A stretch of DNA of 64,000 bases from Bacillota bacterium (GTDB lineage: Bacteria; Bacillota_I; Bacilli_A; RF39; UBA660). Numbering within the stretch: position 1 is the stretch's first letter; every line of letters begins with the position of its first letter. Shown here piece by piece: positions 42,816 through 51,916 of the stretch. The stretch lies in NCBI GenBank assembly GCA_023430885.1, contig JAEYYH010000026.1, positions 109,092 through 173,091 of the forward strand, in the 5' to 3' direction. The notes below the pieces were generated by a model that ran no database searches, had not been told where the DNA came from, and saw only the letters and a program-made list of their open reading frames with translations. A program made the position numbers and the translations under genes.

Positions 42816-43220
42816 ATGGGATTTATGAAAAAAATTTTTAAAGATGAGGATGAAACTTATACAGCAGCAGGATCAAATGATGAATATTATAATATAAAAC
42901 CAGAAGATATGTTAGCTGAAGATGGAAAGAGTAAAATGATTTTACTTGAACCAAGAGCATATTCTGAATCTTATCAAATAATAGATCACCTAAAAAGTAG
43001 AAACACTGTTGTTGTTAACTTAAAGAGAGTTACACCAACACAAGCTAAAAGAATAGTAGATGTTTTAAATGGCTCTGTTTATGCAATAGGTGGAGACATT
43101 CAAAAATTAGGTGGAGGTATCTTCTTATGTACTCCAAATAATGTAAATATTCAAGGTAAAATAACAGAAGATGCAAAAGACAAAGATGCAGATAAAGATG
43201 ATTTAAGCGTAGAATGGTAA
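42816..43220 (+). CDS. sepF: Cell division protein SepF
   Basis: 134 residues. Short amphipathic N-terminal membrane-binding helix (MGFMKKIFK), a charged linker, then the SepF fold with NTVVVNLKRVTPTQAKRIVDVLNGSVYAIGGDIQKLGGGIFLCTP. Tethers FtsZ to the membrane and shapes the septum. divIVA follows after 64 bases, the same neighbourhood as in Bacillus. Strong GGGGAGG ribosome site. Confidence 0.94.
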   Translation: MGFMKKIFKDEDETYTAAGSNDEYYNIKPEDMLAEDGKSKMILLEPRAYSESYQIIDHLKSRNTVVVNLKRVTPTQAKRIVDVLNGSVYAIGGDIQKLGGGIFLCTPNNVNIQGKITEDAKDKDADKDDLSVEW

Positions 43221-43284
43221 AAAATAATTGAAATCTTAAATAAGATGTGCTACAATACCAAGTAGCGCTGTGGTGAGGTGAATT

Positions 43285-43743
43285 ATGGAACAATTTACTA
43301 GAACAACCCATGGCTATGATCCAGATCAAGTTAATGCTTTTCTGGATAAAGTAATTAACCATGTTGAAAAACTAGTTGATGATCTTAAAGCGAAGGATGC
43401 TAGAATAAAAGAATTAGAGGAAACTGTGAAGAATACTTCTGACTTAAAGGAAAGAGTAGCACAGTATGAGCGTATGGAGAGTACTTTAAACAAGGCAATC
43501 TTTATGGCTCAAAAGACTTCTGACCAAATAAAAGCTAACGGATATCGCGAGAGTGAACTAATTGTTGATGAAGCTAAGAAAAATGCCAACCGTATTATAA
43601 ATGAAGCCTTACTAAGAGCCGAAAAAATCGATATGGAATCAGCTATGCTTAAACGTAATGTAACACTATTTAAACGTCGTTTAAAAGGTATTATAGAACA
43701 GCAACTTGAAATGGTTAATGATATTGAAAAAGTAGATTTTTAA
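43285..43743 (+). CDS. divIVA: DivIVA-family division/polarity protein
   Basis: 152 residues. N-terminal DivIVA membrane-curvature domain (GYDPDQVNAFLDKVINHVE) followed by a long coiled coil to ~residue 145. Marks negatively curved membrane at septa and poles; in spore formers it also helps orient the chromosome. GAGGTGA before the ATG. A TTGAAA/TACAAT pair upstream may be its promoter. Confidence 0.9.
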   Translation: MEQFTRTTHGYDPDQVNAFLDKVINHVEKLVDDLKAKDARIKELEETVKNTSDLKERVAQYERMESTLNKAIFMAQKTSDQIKANGYRESELIVDEAKKNANRIINEALLRAEKIDMESAMLKRNVTLFKRRLKGIIEQQLEMVNDIEKVDF

Positions 43744-43749
43744 AACAAA

Positions 43750-43945
43750 TGATAGAGACGATATATAACAAGTTTATGTAGAGAGATTAGTGGTTGGTGA
43801 AAACTAATTTAAACAGATTATATATAAATCACTCTTAATGTTTCTTATAGAACGGTAATGCGTTATAATTTAGAGTTAAGTAGCAATACTTATAAATTAA
43901 GGTGGTACCACGTAAATCACGTCCTTATTGGATGTGATTTTTTTG
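43750..43945 (+). ncRNA. T-box riboswitch, tRNA-Ile responsive
   Basis: Leader of ileS with Stem I features (AGAGAG, GGTTGGTGAAAACT), specifier ATC at 43828-43830 matching Ile, T-box AAGGTGGTACCACG (43901-43914), and a terminator AATCACGTCC / GGATGTGATT with seven T. Its T-box and terminator are nearly identical to those of the pheS leader in this window. Confidence 0.93.
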
Positions 43946-43984
43946 TTTTAAAAATTTATTTATATAGAAAACAGGAGGAATATT

Positions 43985-46900
43985 ATGAAAGAATTTGAAG
44001 AATTAGACAAAAGAAAGTCAAGTGAAGTAGAAGAATCAATCTCTTCTAAATGGGAAGAAATGGATATCTTAAATGCTACTATAGAAAATCGAAATGGTAG
44101 TGAGAATTTTGTTTTTTATGATGGACCAGCAACTGCAAATGGTATGCCAGGAATTCATCATATGCTTGCAAAACTTTTAAAAGATACATTCTGTAAGTAT
44201 AAAACAATGCAAGGATATAAAGTACTTAGAAAAGTAGGCTGGGATACTCATGGTCTTCCAGTTGAAGTACAAGTAGAAAAAGAATTAGGTTTTTCAGGTA
44301 AAAATGATATTGAAAAATATGGTATCAAAGAATTTAATGAAAAATGTCGTGAAAGTGTTTGGAAAAACGAAAAAGCTTTCAAAGACTTTACTAATAAAAT
44401 GGGACAATTTATTGATTTAAAAAATCCATATATAACATATGAAAATAATTACATTGAAACAGAATGGTGGATCTTAAAGAAATTCTTTGATGAGGGACTA
44501 ATTTATGATGGTCTTAAAATATTACCATATTGTCCAAGATGTGGAACAGGACTTGCTTCTCATGAAGTAGCTCAAGGATATAAAGAGATATCTGTTAATA
44601 CAGTAACTGTACCATTTAAGCTAAAAGATGAAGAAAATACTTACTTACTTGTTTGGACAACAACACCATGGACACTTTTATCAAATGTAGCTGCGTGTGT
44701 TAATCCAAGAGAAGAGTATGTAAAATGTGCTTCTAAAGGTCACAATTTTATTGTTGCCAAGAAACTTGCTAATAAAGTATTAGGTGATGATTATGAAGTA
44801 TTAGAAACTTATTCTGGTAAAAATCTAGAATATAAAGAATATGAACAATTATTACCAATATTAAAAGTAAATAAAAAAGCATTCTTTGTAACATGTGCAG
44901 ATTATGTAACTATGGAAGATGGAACAGGTATTGTTCATATGGCTCCAGCTTTTGGTCAAGATGACTATGAAGTAGGTTTGAAATATGATTTACCAGTACT
45001 TAATCCAGTTGATGAACAAGGATGTTATACAGAAGGACCATGGAAGGGTAGACTTGTTGTTGATTCTGAATTAGAAGTAGAAATAATTAAATATTTAGCA
45101 GCAGAAGATAAACTATTTAGAAAACAAAAAATGGTTCATAACTATCCACATTGCTGGAGATGTAAGACACCACTTGTTTACTATTCAAAACCAAGTTTAT
45201 ATATCAAAACAACTGCTATTAAAAATGAAATTTTAGCAGCTAATAAAACAGTTAATTGGTATCCAGACTTTGTTGGTGAAAAGAGATTTGGTAACTGGCT
45301 TGAAAATATGAATGACTGGGCAATATCTAGAAATAGATACTGGGGAACTCCAATTCCATTATGGAGATGTGAATGCGGTCATGATGAAATGATAGGATCT
45401 CGTGAAGAATTAGTAGAAAGATCTATCGAAAAAATAGATAATACTATCGAACTTCATAGACCTTATGTTGATGATATTCATATAACATGTCCAGAATGTG
45501 GTAAAACAATGACAAGAGTAAAAGATGTTATTGACTGCTGGTTTGATTCAGGATCAATGCCTTTTGCACAATATCATTATCCATTTGAAAATAAAGAATT
45601 ATTTGATTCACAATTCCCAGCTGATTTCATATCAGAAGGTATAGATCAAACAAGAGGATGGTTCTACTCTTTAATAGTTATTTCAACATTTGTTAAAGGT
45701 TGTAGTCCATATAAAAATGTTTTAGTAAATGATTTATTACTAGATAAATTTGGTCAAAAAATGCATAAATCTAAAGGCAATGCAGTAGAGCCATTTACAG
45801 TAATAAAAAATTATGGTGCCGATGCCACAAGATGGTATATGCTTTATGCATCACCAGTATGGACACCACTAAAATTTGATGAAGATGGAATCAAAGAAAT
45901 TAATTCTAAATTCTTTAATACTTTAAAGAATACTTATACATTCTTTGAAATGTACGCTAATACTGATAAAGTAGATCCAAGAACATATAAAATAGAATAT
46001 AAAGATTTAGAAGAAATAGATCAATGGTTAATTTCAAAATATAATAAACTAGTTAAATATGTAACTGAAAGTTTTGATGAATATGATTTAAATAAAGTTG
46101 TAAAAGCAATAAGTAACTTTGTTTCTGAAGATTTATCAAACTGGTATATTAGAAGGAATAGAAGAAGATTTTGGAAATCAGAATCTGATACTTCTAAAAA
46201 AGCTGTATATCAAACAACATATGAAATATTAGTAGGATTATGTGAATTAATCGCACCAATTGCACCATTTACAAGTGAAGAAATATATACTAAATTAACA
46301 GGCAATAAATCAGTTCATTTAGCAAATTATCCAAAATGTAATGAAAAATTAATAAATGAAAAGATTGAAGAAAGAATGGACTTAGTAAGAGATTTAATTT
46401 CTTTAGGTAGAAATGCTAGAGAAGAAGCTAAAATTAAAGTTCGTCAACCTATTAGTGAAGTATTAATTGATGGTAAAAATGAAACATTAATTAGTGATTT
46501 ATTACCATTAATTGAAGAAGAATTAAATGTTAAGAATGTAGTATTTGTAGATAATGTAAATGCTTATATGGACTTTATGGTTAAACCAAACTTTAAAATA
46601 GCTGGACCAGTGTTTGGACCTAAAATTAAATTCTTTGGTGAAGCATTATCTAATCTTCCAGTTGCAGAAATAAATAAACTTCAAAATAGTAATAACATAA
46701 CAGTTATGGTAGATGGAGAAGAATTTGAAATATCTCCAGATATGGCTGATATTAGAATATCTGCTAAAGAAGGATTTGATGTTGCTATGGAAAACAACAA
46801 CTTCATAATCTTAAATACTGAACTTACTAATGAATTAATAGAAGAAGGTATTGCAAGAGAATTTATTTCTAAAATTCAAAATATGAGAAAAACTAAAGAT

Positions 46901-47089
46901 TATAACATAGTAGATAGAATTACTATATATTATAGTGGTGATACTGAAGTTGTAAACACAGTTAATTCTTTAAAAGAATTTATTATGAAAGAGACACTTG
47001 CTACTGATATAGTAGAAAAAAGTGGGTTAGAAGAAAGCTTTGATCTTAATGGTCATGATACATTCTTAGATACAAAAAGAAATGATTAA
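43985..47089 (+). CDS. ileS: Isoleucyl-tRNA synthetase
   Basis: 1034 residues, the longer type of IleS. HIGH-type motif in GMPGIHHMLA near residue 57, the CP1 editing domain (WTTTPWTLLSN; GTGIVHMAPAFGQDDYEVG), and the KMSKS-type loop KMHKS at 592-596. Anticodon-binding helices follow; there is no canonical C-terminal four-Cys zinc site, in keeping with this longer IleS type. AGGAGG before the start. Confidence 0.95.
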   Translation: MKEFEELDKRKSSEVEESISSKWEEMDILNATIENRNGSENFVFYDGPATANGMPGIHHMLAKLLKDTFCKYKTMQGYKVLRKVGWDTHGLPVEVQVEKELGFSGKNDIEKYGIKEFNEKCRESVWKNEKAFKDFTNKMGQFIDLKNPYITYENNYIETEWWILKKFFDEGLIYDGLKILPYCPRCGTGLASHEVAQGYKEISVNTVTVPFKLKDEENTYLLVWTTTPWTLLSNVAACVNPREEYVKCASKGHNFIVAKKLANKVLGDDYEVLETYSGKNLEYKEYEQLLPILKVNKKAFFVTCADYVTMEDGTGIVHMAPAFGQDDYEVGLKYDLPVLNPVDEQGCYTEGPWKGRLVVDSELEVEIIKYLAAEDKLFRKQKMVHNYPHCWRCKTPLVYYSKPSLYIKTTAIKNEILAANKTVNWYPDFVGEKRFGNWLENMNDWAISRNRYWGTPIPLWRCECGHDEMIGSREELVERSIEKIDNTIELHRPYVDDIHITCPECGKTMTRVKDVIDCWFDSGSMPFAQYHYPFENKELFDSQFPADFISEGIDQTRGWFYSLIVISTFVKGCSPYKNVLVNDLLLDKFGQKMHKSKGNAVEPFTVIKNYGADATRWYMLYASPVWTPLKFDEDGIKEINSKFFNTLKNTYTFFEMYANTDKVDPRTYKIEYKDLEEIDQWLISKYNKLVKYVTESFDEYDLNKVVKAISNFVSEDLSNWYIRRNRRRFWKSESDTSKKAVYQTTYEILVGLCELIAPIAPFTSEEIYTKLTGNKSVHLANYPKCNEKLINEKIEERMDLVRDLISLGRNAREEAKIKVRQPISEVLIDGKNETLISDLLPLIEEELNVKNVVFVDNVNAYMDFMVKPNFKIAGPVFGPKIKFFGEALSNLPVAEINKLQNSNNITVMVDGEEFEISPDMADIRISAKEGFDVAMENNNFIILNTELTNELIEEGIAREFISKIQNMRKTKDYNIVDRITIYYSGDTEVVNTVNSLKEFIMKETLATDIVEKSGLEESFDLNGHDTFLDTKRND

Positions 47090-47105
47090 TATCATTTCTT
47101 TTTTT
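47076..47105 (+). terminator. Intrinsic terminator of ileS
   Basis: AAAGAAATGAT / ATCATTTCTTT stem, stop codon in the loop, T-run. Confidence 0.85.
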
Positions 47106-47123
47106 GTATAAAAAATTAATGTA

Positions 47124-47158
47124 CAAAAAAACCACTAAAATTATGCAGTTTTAGTAGT
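47124..47158 (-). terminator. Intrinsic terminator of rpmB
   Basis: On the minus strand ACTAAAA / TTTTAGT forms the stem, with the rpmB stop codon next to the loop, followed by a T-tract (A-run at 47125-47130 on the plus strand). Confidence 0.7.
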
Positions 47159-47320
47159 TTTCTTTAATGTTCTTAATTCTCTTGCAGTCATTATAACTGT
47201 TTCACCATTATCTAATTTAACTTTTTGATAATTAGGTTTGAAAGCATGTCTTGTACTGTTAAGAGCATGAGATCTTCTATTTCCAAATAATGGAGTAGTG
47301 TTACTTACTTTTGTAGCCAT
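47141..47320 (-). CDS. rpmB: 50S ribosomal protein L28
   Basis: 59-codon gene on the minus strand, ATG at 47320 and TAA at 47143-47141, preceded by AAGGAGG. Diagnostic L28 stretches are GNRRSHALNSTRHAFKPN in the N-terminal half and VIMTARELRTLKK near the end. No Cys zinc motif, so it is the C-minus (zinc-free) form. Convergent with ileS, with back-to-back terminators between them. Confidence 0.92.
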   Translation of the reverse strand: MATKVSNTTPLFGNRRSHALNSTRHAFKPNYQKVKLDNGETVIMTARELRTLKKTTKTA

Positions 47321-47452
47321 GTTTATTCCTCCTTACAAAATTATAATTTTGTTCCACGCTATATAACTTTATCATAAAATATCTAATAAGTCAAACATTT
47401 ATAAGAAAAAATGCTATAAAATATAGATATATAAAGGATATTATAAAGTTAC

Positions 47453-47531
47453 AAAGAAACATATATTTGAGATATATTTAATTAACTAATATAATTAAGT
47501 ATATTTCAAATTATACAAAATTTGTTTCTTT
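47453..47531. other. Long imperfect palindrome in the rpmB-dnaE intergenic region
   Basis: The 300-base gap between rpmB and dnaE holds no gene. Its main feature is a 19-bp stem with two G-T pairs (47466-47484 with 47492-47510), and outside it a 9-bp stem (47453-47461 with 47523-47531). No T-run follows, so it is not a simple terminator. It lies in the upstream region of both divergent genes. The dnaE side has a weak promoter (TTTAAA, 17 bases, TAAAAT at 47599-47604). Confidence 0.6.
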
Positions 47532-47625
47532 CTATCCATAGTAACATAAAAGAGCTAGTTATTCAATTATATTAGTTTAAATAATGTAATAAATATGATA
47601 AAATTATCTTAGAGGAGGTGAACCT

Positions 47626-50541
47626 ATGTATGCACCACTTTATATAAAAACAAATAATTCTTTGCTAGAAAGTATGATTAGAATTGAAGAACTAATTGAA
47701 TTTGCAAAGGTAAATAATATTAAAGCTTTAACTATAACAGATAATCGTATGTACGGAGTTATGGAGTTTTATAAAGCATGTATTTCTAATAATATCAAAC
47801 CTATCATTGGTTTAGAAGTTATTATGGAAAACAAGATTGTTTTATATGCTAAAGACATAATTGGTTATAAGAATTTAGTTAAGTTATCTACTATCTCTTC
47901 TGAAAGAGTAATAACTATAGAGGACTTAAAAGAATATAGTATTAATTTAATATGTATTGTACCATTTGATTCTTTAAACATATATGACTCATTAAATGCT
48001 ATTTATAAAGATATATTTAAATCATATAAAAATGTTAATGAAAAAGAGCAGTTGACTGGTAATAATTTAGTATATATGAATGAAACTCTTTATATAAATA
48101 AAAATGATGGTGAATACTTACCTTATCTGCATGGTATTAAAGATGGAATCATGGTATCTGATGTAAAATTAGATGTTAAAAATAGTTTTGTAGTACCTGA
48201 AAATGTTATAGATAAATACTTCCCTGAGCATTTAGATAATAATAAAAAGATAGTAGATATGTGTAATGTAGAAATAGGTTATACTCCAGATTTACTTCCT
48301 AAATATAAATGCCCTAATAATATGGACAGTTTTGAGTATTTAAAGAAATTATGTATTGAAGGTCTAAAAAGAATATTTGGTACTAGTGTTAGTAATGTCT
48401 ATAAAGAAAGACTTAAATACGAGCTAGATATTATAAATAAAATGGGATTTTGTAATTACTTTTTAGTAGTGTGGGACTTTGTTAAATATGCTAAAGAAAA
48501 TGATATATATATAGGACCAGGTAGAGGATCCGCAGCGGGTGCTTTAGTATCCTATGTACTTGATATTACTACTATTGATCCAATTAAATATAATTTATTC
48601 TTTGAGAGATTTTTAAATCCAGAGAGAATAACAATGCCTGATATTGATATTGATATGCAAGATAATAAAAGAGAAGAATTAATTAATTATTGTATAAATA
48701 AATATGGTAAGAAGAAAGTGGTTCCGATTATAGCTTTTGGAACACTTGCTTCTAAACAAGTTGTTCGTGATGTAGGAAGAACTATGGATATAGATCTTCA
48801 AATAGTTGATTATATTTGTAAGAACTTAGATTCTAGATTATCTTTAAAAGATAATATAAGAAATAATAAGAGACTTGCCGATTATATAGATATGGATGAA
48901 GAACTAACTAAATTATATGAGGTTGCTTCTAAATTTGAAGGACTTAAACGTCATACTACCATTCATGCAGCGGGTATTATTATGTCAGAAGTTGATATTG
49001 ATGATATAGTGCCACTAGACAAAAGTCATGAAGGATTTTATACAACTGCTTATTCTATGAACTATCTAGAGGAACTAGGACTACTTAAAATGGACTTTCT
49101 TGCTATTAAGAATTTAACTATAATTCATAATATAATTAAAGATATAGGTGGTAATCTTACATTTGATAATATACCTGAAAATGATGAAGCAGCATTAAAA
49201 GTATTTACAGATGTTGATACTTTAGGAATATTCCAGTTTGAATCACAGGGAATGATGACCTTCTTACGCAAATTTAGACCATCATCATTTGAAGATGTCT
49301 TTGCTGCTATTGCGTTATATAGACCAGGTCCTATGCAAAATATAGATACCTATATTAAAAGAAAACAAGGTAAAGAACCTATTGATTATTATCATGATAG
49401 TCTAGTAGATATACTTAAAAATACTTATGGTATATTTATATACCAAGAACAAATTATGCAAGTAGCGTCAGTAATGGCAGGATACTCACTTGGAGAAGCG
49501 GATATATTAAGAAGAGCCATGAGTAAGAAAAAAGAAGAAATACTTGTTAAAGAAAAAGATAAATTTATTACTAGAAGTGTAGAAAGAGGATACGACAAAG
49601 ACTTAAGTACAAAAGTATATGAAGTAGTACGTAGTTTTGCAGCTTATGGATTTAATAGATCACATTCAGTAGCATACTCAGTAGTAGCGTATCGTATGGC
49701 ATATTTAAAGAGTCATTATCCACTTTATTTTATGAAAGAATTGCTTACTAATTTTATGGGAAGTGAGTCTAAAACTAAAGAGTATATTTATGAATGCAAA
49801 AAGCGAGATATAAATATACTAAATCCAAGTATTAATTTTAGTAATAGTATTTATATGATAGAAAATAATGCTATTAGGTATCCATTAACTGGTATAAAAG
49901 GACTAGGTAATAATGCTGCTATGACTATTATTGCTGAAAGAAATAAAGAAAAGTTTAAAGATATTTATGATTTCTTTAAAAGATGTTATAACAAAGCAGT
50001 AAACCGCAAAGTAGTAGAAAATTTAATATATGCTGGTGCTTTAGAGGATTTTGGTTTTAATAGAAAAACACTTATTATGAATTTAGATGAATTAATAAAT
50101 TATAGTGAAATAAGTGGTGGCTTTGATGATGAGTTTAATCTTAAACCAGAAATAAAAATATATGAAGAGTTTAGCAAAAAAGATATTTTAATGGAAGAAA
50201 TAAATACTTTTGGTTTTTATTTAACTAATCATCCAGTAACAGAATATAAAAATAGAGCTGGTCTTGTTCAAATAAGTGAACTTGATAAATATTTTGATAA
50301 GGCAATAAATATAGTATTACTAGTAGATAGAAAAAATGAAGTAACTACTAAGAAAAATGATAAGATGTTATTTGTTACTGGAAGTGATGAAATAAGCAAT
50401 GTTGATATAGTATTATTTCCAGCTACTTATGAAAAATATCCAAATATTCAAATAGGTGATGTACTTGGAATAAATGCTAGAGTAGAAAAAAGATTTGATA
50501 AATATCAATTGGTAGTTAATACTATAAAACACTTGAGTTAA
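47626..50541 (+). CDS. dnaE: DNA polymerase III alpha subunit, DnaE type
   Basis: 971 residues, shorter than B. subtilis DnaE (about 1115). The N-terminal PHP domain is recognisable (KVNNIKALTITDNRMYGVMEFYKAC) but its first metal motif HxH is replaced by YIKTNNS, so the PHP domain is probably inactive. Polymerase residues are present: GPGRGSAAGALVSY, PDIDIDMQD with the catalytic Asp triad, AFGTLASKQVVRDVGR. HhH and C-terminal OB-fold regions follow (INIVLLVDRKNEVTTKK). AGGAGGTGA ribosome site. Works with PolC in low-GC Gram-positives. Confidence 0.92.
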   Translation: MYAPLYIKTNNSLLESMIRIEELIEFAKVNNIKALTITDNRMYGVMEFYKACISNNIKPIIGLEVIMENKIVLYAKDIIGYKNLVKLSTISSERVITIEDLKEYSINLICIVPFDSLNIYDSLNAIYKDIFKSYKNVNEKEQLTGNNLVYMNETLYINKNDGEYLPYLHGIKDGIMVSDVKLDVKNSFVVPENVIDKYFPEHLDNNKKIVDMCNVEIGYTPDLLPKYKCPNNMDSFEYLKKLCIEGLKRIFGTSVSNVYKERLKYELDIINKMGFCNYFLVVWDFVKYAKENDIYIGPGRGSAAGALVSYVLDITTIDPIKYNLFFERFLNPERITMPDIDIDMQDNKREELINYCINKYGKKKVVPIIAFGTLASKQVVRDVGRTMDIDLQIVDYICKNLDSRLSLKDNIRNNKRLADYIDMDEELTKLYEVASKFEGLKRHTTIHAAGIIMSEVDIDDIVPLDKSHEGFYTTAYSMNYLEELGLLKMDFLAIKNLTIIHNIIKDIGGNLTFDNIPENDEAALKVFTDVDTLGIFQFESQGMMTFLRKFRPSSFEDVFAAIALYRPGPMQNIDTYIKRKQGKEPIDYYHDSLVDILKNTYGIFIYQEQIMQVASVMAGYSLGEADILRRAMSKKKEEILVKEKDKFITRSVERGYDKDLSTKVYEVVRSFAAYGFNRSHSVAYSVVAYRMAYLKSHYPLYFMKELLTNFMGSESKTKEYIYECKKRDINILNPSINFSNSIYMIENNAIRYPLTGIKGLGNNAAMTIIAERNKEKFKDIYDFFKRCYNKAVNRKVVENLIYAGALEDFGFNRKTLIMNLDELINYSEISGGFDDEFNLKPEIKIYEEFSKKDILMEEINTFGFYLTNHPVTEYKNRAGLVQISELDKYFDKAINIVLLVDRKNEVTTKKNDKMLFVTGSDEISNVDIVLFPATYEKYPNIQIGDVLGINARVEKRFDKYQLVVNTIKHLS

Positions 50542-50585
50542 ATTAAATTATATATTATAATTGTGCTAGAAGGGATTTGAAATAA

Positions 50586-51128
50586 ATGGAAGATGTATTA
50601 ATGGAAACTGAAATGACTATGGAGGGTTCTATTGAAACTTTAGAAAAAAGATTTACTAATATTAGAGCAGGGAGAGCTAATCCAGCTATATTAGATCATG
50701 TTGTAGTTAGTTATTATGGAAGTGATACTCCATTAAAACAATTAGCAAACATATCCGTACCTGAAGCTCGCCAACTATGTATTAAACCATTTGATAAATC
50801 TTGTATAACTGCTATAGAAAAAGGAATATATGCTGCCAATATAGGGCTTACTCCTAATAATAATGGGGAGACAATTATTTTAAATATTCCAGCTCTTACT
50901 GAAGAAACAAGAAGAGATTTTGTTAAACAAGCAAAACAAATGGCTGAAGAAGCAAAGATAGCTTTAAGAACTATTAGACAAGATGCTAACAATGATATTA
51001 AAAAATTAGAGATTACAGAAGATGAAAAGAAAACTGCTGTAGAAGAAGTTCAAGAATTAATTAATAAATATAATAAAATAGTTGAAGATAAATTAAAAAT
51101 AAAAGAACAAGAATTAATGACAGTTTAA
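50586..51128 (+). CDS. frr: Ribosome recycling factor
   Basis: 180 residues, normal size. Signature RFTNIRAGRANPAILD, PFDKSCITAIEKGIYAANIGLTPNN, and the C-terminal helix EETRRDFVKQAKQMAEEAK are all present. Splits post-termination ribosomes together with EF-G. AGAAGGGA lies ten bases upstream of ATG 50586; ATG 50601 is an alternative. The usual pyrH/tsf neighbours are not here; frr follows dnaE. Confidence 0.95.
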   Translation: MEDVLMETEMTMEGSIETLEKRFTNIRAGRANPAILDHVVVSYYGSDTPLKQLANISVPEARQLCIKPFDKSCITAIEKGIYAANIGLTPNNNGETIILNIPALTEETRRDFVKQAKQMAEEAKIALRTIRQDANNDIKKLEITEDEKKTAVEEVQELINKYNKIVEDKLKIKEQELMTV

Positions 51129-51143
51129 TTCTTGTCTTTTTTT
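51107..51143 (+). terminator. Intrinsic terminator of frr
   Basis: ACAAGAATTAA / TTAATTCTTGT stem with the stop codon in the 3' arm and a T-run. Confidence 0.8.
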
Positions 51144-51197
51144 AATATTTAAAATAGTGTATAATAAATATAATATATTATATGAAGGAGGAATAAT

Positions 51198-51878
51198 ATG
51201 AAAAAGTTTAAAAGAACATTATCAATTATCCTCAGAGTATTGCTCATAATAGTGATTCTTTTAGGTATTATGACATTAGCTATTAATTTATATATGATTA
51301 ATTATGCTAAAAAGTTTATTCTCACAGAAGATGAATTAAGCAGTAGGAATGTGGATTGTATCACTGTGCTAGGTGCTAGTGTTAAGTCTAATGGTACTCC
51401 AAGCAACATGCTTGAGGATAGGCTAGATGAAGGTATAATTTTATATAATATAGGTACGTCTAATCGTATATTAATGAGTGGTGATCACAAGTCTGATAGT
51501 TATGATGAAGTAAATACGATGAAAGATTATGCTATTAATCATGGTATCCCATCAAGTAGTATTTTTATGGATCATGCTGGTCTTAATACTTATGATAGTA
51601 TGTATCGTCTTAAAAAAATATTTGAAGTAAATACAACTATTATAGTTACCCAGGATTATCATTTATATAGGGCAATTTATATAGCAAGGGAACTTGGTAT
51701 AGAGGCATACGGAGTTGCATCAAATCCAAGAGAATATAGTGGTCAGTTTTATAGAGATATGCGCGAAGTACTTGCTAGAGTAAAAGATTACTTCAAAGTT
51801 ATATTAAAACCAAAATCTATAGTAACTGGAGATACAATATCAGTGTTTGGGGATGGTGATTCAACAAACGACAAATAA
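51198..51878 (+). CDS. SanA/ElyC-like DUF218 membrane protein
   Basis: 226 residues. One N-terminal membrane helix (~10-33) and an extracytoplasmic DUF218 domain: CITVLGASVKSNGTPSNMLEDRLDEGIILY, MSGDH, and TTIIVTQDYHLYRAIYIARELG. Related to SanA (vancomycin exclusion) and ElyC, which are linked to envelope integrity. AAGGAGG ribosome site. Own transcript or co-transcribed with the next gene 38 bases on. Confidence 0.82.
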   Translation: MKKFKRTLSIILRVLLIIVILLGIMTLAINLYMINYAKKFILTEDELSSRNVDCITVLGASVKSNGTPSNMLEDRLDEGIILYNIGTSNRILMSGDHKSDSYDEVNTMKDYAINHGIPSSSIFMDHAGLNTYDSMYRLKKIFEVNTTIIVTQDYHLYRAIYIARELGIEAYGVASNPREYSGQFYRDMREVLARVKDYFKVILKPKSIVTGDTISVFGDGDSTNDK

Positions 51879-51916
51879 AAAAATTTTAAAATAATATATT
51901 ATAGTGGAGGAAAAAA

